From positions 1 to 11,251 of the forward strand of contig CAMPIQ010000122.1 in assembly GCA_946886475.1 (NCBI GenBank): DNA of 11,251 nt, written 5' to 3'. A program made the translations under genes and the position numbers. The stretch's first letter is position 1; each line of letters begins with the position of its first letter. Below, piece by piece: positions 6,890 through 11,251 of the stretch. Source of the DNA: an uncultured Chitinophagales bacterium (GTDB lineage Bacteria; Bacteroidota; Bacteroidia; Chitinophagales; Chitinophagaceae). The notes under the pieces were generated by a model. The model was not told the origin of the DNA. It was given only the letters and a program-made list of their open reading frames with translations, and did no database searches.

Positions 6890-7729
6890 TTACTTTCTTT
6901 CTTCAGGCAATGGAGGATGGAAAGGCTGCTTCATTAACATACCAAGGTTTTCATCTTCTTCATTGGGATAATACCTGTCCAGGCCATACCTGATCTCTGA
7001 ATGGTGCAGCTGACGGTAGGTGCCCAGCAGCCTGTCCCATATTGACAGAACAGCGCCGTAATTACTATCTGTAAAAGGTTGTTTCCAATGGTGATGCACT
7101 TTATGCATATTTGGAGAAACCAGAATAAAACTAAGCGGCTTGTCAAGCCATTCCGGTAACCTGATATTGGCATGGGTGAATTGAGTTGAAAGCACAAGCA
7201 GGGTTTGAAAGATCATAACAGCATACATTGGAGCACCGGAAACCAATACGCCCATTAAAAAGAAAATACCGCGCAACACACTTTCAACCGGGTGGTGTCT
7301 TAATCCGGTAGTTACATCTACATTGTTATCGGAATGATGAATAACATGAAACCTCCAGAGCATTCCTGTTTTATGCTCAACAATATGTACCAGCCACCCG
7401 CCAAAAAAATCCAACACTAAAAAAGAGATGATTATGATCCATAGTATGGAAGAATTGAACCAGTAAACAAGTCCAAAACCGGCATCCTTACACATATCAG
7501 AAAGTAAAATGATAAACACCGCGAACCCGGTATGAATGAGCAGGTGAATAATGGTAAAAGATAAATTAACGGAAGCGTGTCTCCACTTGTTTTTCCGGTA
7601 ATGTAGGGAAAGCAGGGGAATGGCCCCTTCAATGAGCCAAAGCAGCAACATGCCTGATACCAGCAGGATAAGTCGTTCAACTGGCCGGCTTTCAAGAGTT
7701 TGAAAGTGGTCAATAATATTTTGCCACAT
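6890..7729 (-). CDS. Sterol desaturase / fatty acid hydroxylase family membrane protein (279 aa)
   Basis: Integral membrane di-iron oxygenase of the sterol desaturase (FA_hydroxylase) superfamily. About four hydrophobic segments are seen (near residues 20-40, 55-77, 93-113 and 153-182). The histidine clusters expected to bind two iron ions are all there: HIVEH (115-119), HVIHH (128-132), RHHP (144-147) and NMHKVHHH (207-214). The tail YGAVLSIWDRLLGTY is also typical. Family members hydroxylate or desaturate sterols, fatty acids, carotenoids or glyceryl ethers; the substrate here cannot be told from sequence. The start at 7729 precedes the first hydrophobic segment with a normal short N-terminus. 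It lies 105 bp after the DUF2007 gene and 69 bp before kdsB as I start it, all on the minus strand, so a loose operon is possible. Confidence 0.85.
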   Translation of the reverse strand: MWQNIIDHFQTLESRPVERLILLVSGMLLLWLIEGAIPLLSLHYRKNKWRHASVNLSFTIIHLLIHTGFAVFIILLSDMCKDAGFGLVYWFNSSILWIIIISFLVLDFFGGWLVHIVEHKTGMLWRFHVIHHSDNNVDVTTGLRHHPVESVLRGIFFLMGVLVSGAPMYAVMIFQTLLVLSTQFTHANIRLPEWLDKPLSFILVSPNMHKVHHHWKQPFTDSNYGAVLSIWDRLLGTYRQLHHSEIRYGLDRYYPNEEDENLGMLMKQPFHPPLPEERK

Positions 7730-7834
7730 AATTTCAGGTTTTCCGGCAATATAAAGACGGGACCCGTTAAAGATACAAAATAGCCTAAGGCCGGGGGTCC
7801 GGTGCTGTGCATTTTCAGTTATCGAACACCGGAT

Positions 7835-8239
7835 TTAATGTGCAGGCAGTTCCCTGAAGTCATAGCCACAGGCGGAGCACCTGTAAATTTTTCTCACTTC
7901 AACCGAATGGCCATTTAATAACATACTTGCAATGGCCGACAGCCTGCATTTGTATTCACGTGTAATGCTTACGGCTTTTAAGGCATGTGCATGGCACACA
8001 GGACAGGGAATATCCTTGAGATAGGCCTGTTCGGCTTTTTCCATCAAATCCCAGGCTTTTTCAACATGTGCGTGGTGAACCATAAGCTTCATGCCACCAA
8101 TAGCAGGACTTAGAAATGGATCAATGGTCACAATATTTTCATCCTTCAGATGGCAATTGATATTACCATGCTGGAGCATGTTCAATACAATATTTGCTTC
8201 AATATAATTATCAAATGAACGCAATTCTACAAATTCCAT
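7835..8239 (-). CDS. DUF2007 domain protein with C-terminal zinc ribbon (134 aa)
   Basis: Residues 1-70 resemble DUF2007, a small ferredoxin-like domain described as a putative signal-transducing protein. The pattern is an opening VELRSFDNYIEANIVLNMLQ, then NIVTIDPFLSPAIGGMKLMV and AWDLMEK. The second half has two CxxC knuckles, C79-x2-C82 (CPVC) and C121-x2-C124 (CSAC), as in a zinc ribbon. C98 is an extra cysteine between them. No signal peptide or membrane segment is visible, so it is likely cytoplasmic. It follows dnaN on the same strand, but a hairpin lies in the 87-bp gap, so it probably has its own promoter. The function is unknown to me; the zinc ribbon suggests binding of nucleic acid or protein. 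Confidence 0.75.
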   Translation of the reverse strand: MEFVELRSFDNYIEANIVLNMLQHGNINCHLKDENIVTIDPFLSPAIGGMKLMVHHAHVEKAWDLMEKAEQAYLKDIPCPVCHAHALKAVSITREYKCRLSAIASMLLNGHSVEVRKIYRCSACGYDFRELPAH

Positions 8240-8279
8240 GTCCGCTCATTTAACGGTAAGAGTGAAAATATCAATCATG

Positions 8280-8305
8280 AAAATGCCGGGCTTTCCGGCC
8301 CGGCA
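8280..8305 (-). terminator. Intrinsic terminator after dnaN
   Basis: Read on the minus strand, TGCCGGGC and GCCCGGCA form an 8-bp GC-rich stem (8305-8298 and 8291-8284) around a 6-nt loop, followed by TTTT (8283-8280). It begins about 20 bp after the dnaN stop and should end that transcript before the DUF2007 gene. The T-run is short, so some read-through is possible. Confidence 0.7.
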
Positions 8306-8326
8306 CCCTATTGAAGTTAATTAATT

Positions 8327-9442
8327 TTATTGGTTCAGCATCAGCGGCATTACCAGCATCAGCAACTCTTCATTGTCGCCCGGATCAGTTGGTTTGATGA
8401 TGCCCGCCTTTGTAGGTGTAGACAATTCCAGCCGTACTTCGTTACTGTCCGATGCATTCAGCATTTCAATTAAGAACCGTGCGTTGAAAGCAATGGTAAG
8501 GTCCTCTCCGTCGTACTGGCACTTCATTCTTTCATTTCCTTCAAATGAAAAATCAACATCCTGGGCCGCCAGTTGCAATTCGCTACCGGTAATGTTGAGG
8601 GCAACCTGGTTGGTGCTTTTGTTGCTGAAGACACTCACTCTTCTGAGGGCACTCTGGAAATCAGACTTTCCAACTACCATTTTATAAGGGTTGTCCGAGG
8701 GGATCACTACCTTATAATCCGGGAACCTTGCGTCAATCAGCCGGCAGCTCATTTGTAAAGTTCCATGTTTAACAAACAGGTGGTTGCTGTTATAATTGAT
8801 GGTGATCTCGTCTTCGTTATCGGGCAGGGCAGATTTCAAAAGATTCAAAGGCTTCCGGGGAACAATAAACGAATCGGCCTTTGGGCAACTTACGTCCGTT
8901 CTTTTATAACGCACAAGCCTGTGCGCATCTGTAGCTACAAACTGGATGTAGTCTTTATTCAATTCAAAGAAAACGCCAGTCATTGCAGGGCGCAGGTCAT
9001 CATTGCTTACAGCAAACAGGGTTTTATTTATTGCGGTTATCAATGCTGTAGCGCTCATGGTAAAGCTGGAGGTATCATCAGCTGCGGGCTCCTTGGGAAA
9101 ATTATCAGGATTTTCACCCATAACCTTATACTTACCATTGTCACTGGTGATTTCTACTGCAAAGGACTTATCAATATTGAACGAAAGCGGTTGGTCGGGA
9201 ATGTTTTTCAATGAATCCATCAGGATACGGGCGGGAATACAAACCTTGCCGCTGTCCTTCGCCTCAATATCCATCTGAATTCTCATTACCGTTTCAAGGT
9301 CGGTAGCCACAACGGTGAGCCTGTTCTTTTCAACTTCAAAAAGAAAGTCTTCCAGGATGGGAAGCACTGTATTAGCATTGATCACCCCGTTAATATGTTG
9401 CAGCTGCTTCAGCAGTTGGGAAGAGGAAACAATAAACTTCAT
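8327..9442 (-). CDS. dnaN: DNA polymerase III subunit beta (sliding clamp, 371 aa)
   Basis: The beta clamp forms a ring dimer around DNA and tethers the replicative polymerase and many repair proteins. The start MKFIVSSSQLLKQLQHINGVI is typical of the family, as are TVLPILEDFLFEV, LETVMRIQM and IPARILMDSLKNIP in domain I. Domain II shows MTGVFFEL and FVATDAHRLVRY; domain III has RRVSVFSNKSTNQVALNI and GEDLTIAFNARFLIEML. It ends MPLMLNQ, close to the usual MP(M/V)RL end that lines the partner-binding pocket. The frame is open to 9547, but the 35 extra residues are not clamp-like; the ATG at 9442 gives the normal length. It is divergent from the 441-aa gene and has its own terminator. Its position about 8 kb from the DnaA-box cluster fits an origin-proximal location. 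Confidence 0.97.
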   Translation of the reverse strand: MKFIVSSSQLLKQLQHINGVINANTVLPILEDFLFEVEKNRLTVVATDLETVMRIQMDIEAKDSGKVCIPARILMDSLKNIPDQPLSFNIDKSFAVEITSDNGKYKVMGENPDNFPKEPAADDTSSFTMSATALITAINKTLFAVSNDDLRPAMTGVFFELNKDYIQFVATDAHRLVRYKRTDVSCPKADSFIVPRKPLNLLKSALPDNEDEITINYNSNHLFVKHGTLQMSCRLIDARFPDYKVVIPSDNPYKMVVGKSDFQSALRRVSVFSNKSTNQVALNITGSELQLAAQDVDFSFEGNERMKCQYDGEDLTIAFNARFLIEMLNASDSNEVRLELSTPTKAGIIKPTDPGDNEELLMLVMPLMLNQ

Positions 9443-9456
9443 GAAAAATAAATTTG

Positions 9457-9470
9457 ATCCCTTTCGGGAT
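9457..9470 (-). promoter_or_regulatory. GNRA-tetraloop hairpin in the dnaN leader
   Basis: On the minus strand ATCCC-GAAA-GGGAT forms a 5-bp stem closed by a GAAA (GNRA) tetraloop. It ends 14 nt before the dnaN ATG and is followed by the AT-rich CAAATTTATTTTTC. There is no clear ribosome binding site next to the start, so the hairpin may influence ribosome loading or mRNA stability. That role is inference. Confidence 0.4.
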
Positions 9471-9478
9471 GGTAGCGG

Positions 9479-9506
9479 CGAAACTAACGATTTTCCGTGT
9501 ACAAAA
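9479..9506 (-). promoter_or_regulatory. Possible dnaN promoter
   Basis: On the minus strand TTTTG (9506-9502) and TAGTTTCG (9486-9479) are separated by 15 bp. The second differs from the Bacteroidota -7 consensus TAnnTTTG at one base, the same C as in the ppiD promoter candidate. The spacing is shorter than usual. Transcription would start near 9473, just ahead of the leader hairpin. Confidence 0.3.
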
Positions 9507-9699
9507 TAAGGGCGTTCATAACTTGAGGTTAACCCTGCAACCACCATAACGGGAGTGCAGTATCCCGAGGCTTTATACCATTGGATGCGGCCCGCATTTT
9601 GAAGCAGTTAAAGCCGGATAATAAATGAAATCGCTTTTCTTTAGTTCTGAATACGGAAATTTGTAAGAGAAGAGGGCCCCCAACAAAGGAAAAACAAAT

Positions 9700-11025
9700 A
9701 TGCTGGATAAGATATTTAGCTGGACAAAGAAAAAAATGGAAGAAGAAACTGCTGAACCCGAAATAATTTTTGGCCGTTATTCAGACAACAACAAATCGCT
9801 GGAAAAAGTTGAGAAATGGAACCAGGCCGAATCCCTTTTTAAGGGAAAAAAATTTTTCGAAAGCATTTCTGCATTTTTTGAATACCTCTGCGATGATAAT
9901 GCCGACAACGTAAAACACAAACAGGAAGGCAGCAAAGGGAGGTTTGAATTTTTCCAGGGTTCCAAGATCATCAGGGGTCATTACAATGAAGAAATTTTTG
10001 AAGCCCAGGTGGCACTGGCTCATATGCCCCAGCCCAGTGTACCCGTGATGAGGAGACTGCTGGAAATGAATTTTAACCTGTATTACAGCCGGTATGCCCT
10101 TGAAAAAGATAATGTGGCCATGTTATTCAACAGTGACATAAGAACTGCCAACCCCAGCAAATTATATTATGGACTAAAAGAACTGGCCACTAAGGCAGAT
10201 AAACAGGACGACCTGCTGGTGCAGGATTTCACCACGCTTTTACCGGTAGATACCAGCCATATTATTGAAATTCCCGAAGCAGAAAAAGCCATTAAACACC
10301 GCTATTTAAAAAAATGGATCCAGGAATCCCTTGACCTTATCAATAGCATTGATGCAGATAAATATTCAGGGGGCATAGCCTACCTGTTGCTGGCACTCGC
10401 CTACCGGATAGATTACCTGATATTACCCGAAGGCAAATTATTAAGCGAGCTTGAAAAGATAGTTGAGGTTTATTTCAGGAAGGACGACAGACTTGTAACA
10501 GAAAAAAATCAGGAAATGGCTGATTGTTACCAGAAGCTATTGTCTAAGGACAAAGAAGAATTTTATCCCTACCTGTTCCGGTCAAAGTATACCTTTTCAA
10601 TAGTGACCCCGCAGAATTATAAAACAATCGCTGATGCAATTTATAATGCCAACCAGAATATCAGCTGGTACCGGGAAAATAAACTTCCGAAGGTAGCTGC
10701 CCAGATCAGTGAATACGGGTTTTCTTATTGCCAGTACTCTTATAGCCTTCCAAAGCCATTAACCCGGCTGTTTGATCTGTTCATGAGGATCAATTATGGC
10801 GAATATTTCAATGAGCTTGGCTTTAAAGAAGCGTATTACAACAAGGAAAATAATGTTTACGATAAGGATGCCATTATTCAGGCCATAAATAAAATAGAAG
10901 ATGAATGGAAAGAGAAATATCCCCAATTCAATTTTAAAACTGAAAAATTAAAGTTTGACAACCAGGTTGCATTCAATCAAAGCTTTACAACCGAGATCGA
11001 ATATTTGAACCTGGAAACTAAATGA
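9700..11025 (+). CDS. Uncharacterised 441-aa protein, possible YbjN-like domain
   Basis: I do not recognise this protein with confidence. The first 20 residues are charged (KKKMEEETAEPE), with no signal peptide or membrane segment, so it is probably cytoplasmic. Residues about 80-180 (GRFEFFQGSKIIRGHYNEE, then MPQPSVPVMRRLLEMN, YYSRYALEKDNVAMLFN and a helix LYYGLKELATKADKQDD) follow the order of YbjN / type III chaperone-like domains: two strands, helix, strands, helix. This is a pattern match only. The second half (about 195-420) is mostly helical. The ATG at 9700 is preceded by AAAGGA at 9685-9690, a good ribosome binding site. A weak -7-like GAAATTTG lies at 9656-9663. It is divergent from dnaN across 257 bp and ends where the terminal inverted repeat begins. 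Confidence 0.8.
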   Translation: MLDKIFSWTKKKMEEETAEPEIIFGRYSDNNKSLEKVEKWNQAESLFKGKKFFESISAFFEYLCDDNADNVKHKQEGSKGRFEFFQGSKIIRGHYNEEIFEAQVALAHMPQPSVPVMRRLLEMNFNLYYSRYALEKDNVAMLFNSDIRTANPSKLYYGLKELATKADKQDDLLVQDFTTLLPVDTSHIIEIPEAEKAIKHRYLKKWIQESLDLINSIDADKYSGGIAYLLLALAYRIDYLILPEGKLLSELEKIVEVYFRKDDRLVTEKNQEMADCYQKLLSKDKEEFYPYLFRSKYTFSIVTPQNYKTIADAIYNANQNISWYRENKLPKVAAQISEYGFSYCQYSYSLPKPLTRLFDLFMRINYGEYFNELGFKEAYYNKENNVYDKDAIIQAINKIEDEWKEKYPQFNFKTEKLKFDNQVAFNQSFTTEIEYLNLETK

Positions 11026-11043
11026 ATCACAGATGTAAATGGG

Positions 11044-11191
11044 ATCGCGGATGTAGATGGATGGCCACGGAATGCGAGTCGGGCAAAATGAGATGTGAAA
11101 TAAGTTATGTATGACAACATGTAAATTAAAAAATAACCAAACAATCAATTCCCTCCGCGGCCATCCGCGGCCATCCATCTACATCCGTGAT
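11044..11191. repeat. Long imperfect inverted repeat (intergenic repeat element)
   Basis: A 28-bp arm at 11044-11071 is repeated in inverse at 11164-11191 with only two mismatches. The shared core is CGGATGTAGATGGATGGCC (11048-11066), its complement being at 11168-11186. The arms enclose 92 bp of AT-richer sequence. The left arm is preceded by a diverged copy of itself (AGATGTAAATGGGATC, 11030-11045). The right arm begins within a tandem 10-bp repeat, TCCGCGGCCA twice at 11154-11173. The structure starts directly after the stop of the 441-aa gene and has no coding sequence. It resembles the GGATG/CATCC-rich intergenic repeats I recall from several bacteria. It could be a MITE-like or REP-like element and may also act as a bidirectional transcript end. 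Confidence 0.7.
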
Positions 11192-11214
11192 ACAAATCCG
11201 ATCAATCATAAATT

Positions 11215-11251
11215 ATGAAGATGCAGATCAAAAAATCCAAAATAAAGAATC
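11215..11251 (+). CDS. Possible start of a gene running off the right edge
   Basis: An ATG at 11215 opens a frame of 12 codons (MKMQIKKSKIKN) with no stop before the window ends. The basic, lysine-rich beginning could be a cytoplasmic N-terminus or the start of a signal peptide. No ribosome binding site is obvious, and the segment is too short to judge. A second ATG lies at 11221. Confidence 0.25.
   Translation, partial: MKMQIKKSKIKN

Noticed and set aside
9443..9547. N-terminal extension of dnaN
   Set aside because: The beta clamp starts with MKFIVSS; the 35 extra residues are unlike the family and cover the promoter and leader hairpin.
9625..9666. 13-codon frame (MKSLFFSSEYGNL) before the 441-aa gene
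   Set aside because: Too short and without a ribosome binding site; it overlaps the likely promoter.
10948..11178. 76-aa minus-strand frame at the right end
   Set aside because: It runs through the inverted repeat and antisense to the end of the 441-aa gene; its sequence reflects repeat composition.

Overview
The window looks like part of a Bacteroidota chromosome, most likely a relative of the Chitinophagaceae. This is inferred from recalled family resemblance, not from a search. The clues are a DUF2480 protein (a family I know only from Bacteroidota), a KdsB of the Bacteroidota type, two lipoproteins with Bacteroidota-like signal peptides, and promoter-like TAnnTTTG elements. It reads as conserved chromosomal housekeeping sequence. 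I see no transposase, phage gene, CRISPR array, rRNA or tRNA.

Layout: (1) Positions 1-578 carry no convincing gene. They hold an AT-rich stretch and a dense cluster of DnaA-box sequences, three exact and four with one mismatch, so this is a candidate chromosomal replication origin. (2) Plus strand: a membrane-anchored PpiD/SurA-like peptidyl-prolyl isomerase (579-2717), two hairpins including a strong terminator, then a DUF2480 gene whose stop overlaps the start of a lipoprotein gene by 4 bp. (3) Minus strand: a CorA-type Mg2+/Co2+ transporter gene that ends directly against the lipoprotein gene, both stop codons lying in one TGATCA palindrome. Behind it is a gap of about 415 bp with what looks like a decayed gene for a small secreted protein. 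(4) Minus strand, read from right to left: dnaN (beta clamp) with its own terminator, a DUF2007/zinc-ribbon protein, a sterol-desaturase-family membrane protein, kdsB and a small lipoprotein. (5) Plus strand, divergent from dnaN: a 441-residue protein of unknown function, followed by a long imperfect inverted repeat and perhaps the first codons of another gene at the right edge.

Several products concern the cell envelope: PpiD-like folding of exported proteins, CMP-Kdo synthesis for lipopolysaccharide, a membrane lipid oxygenase and two lipoproteins. The beta clamp lies about 8 kb from the candidate origin, which fits a location near the replication start. The window does not show whether dnaA lies to the left.

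I do not see a clear new multi-gene system. The items most worth checking are the origin candidate, the perfect inverted repeat at the DUF2480 promoter, the broken secreted-protein gene, a substitution in the QGDEP motif of KdsB, and the terminal inverted repeat.
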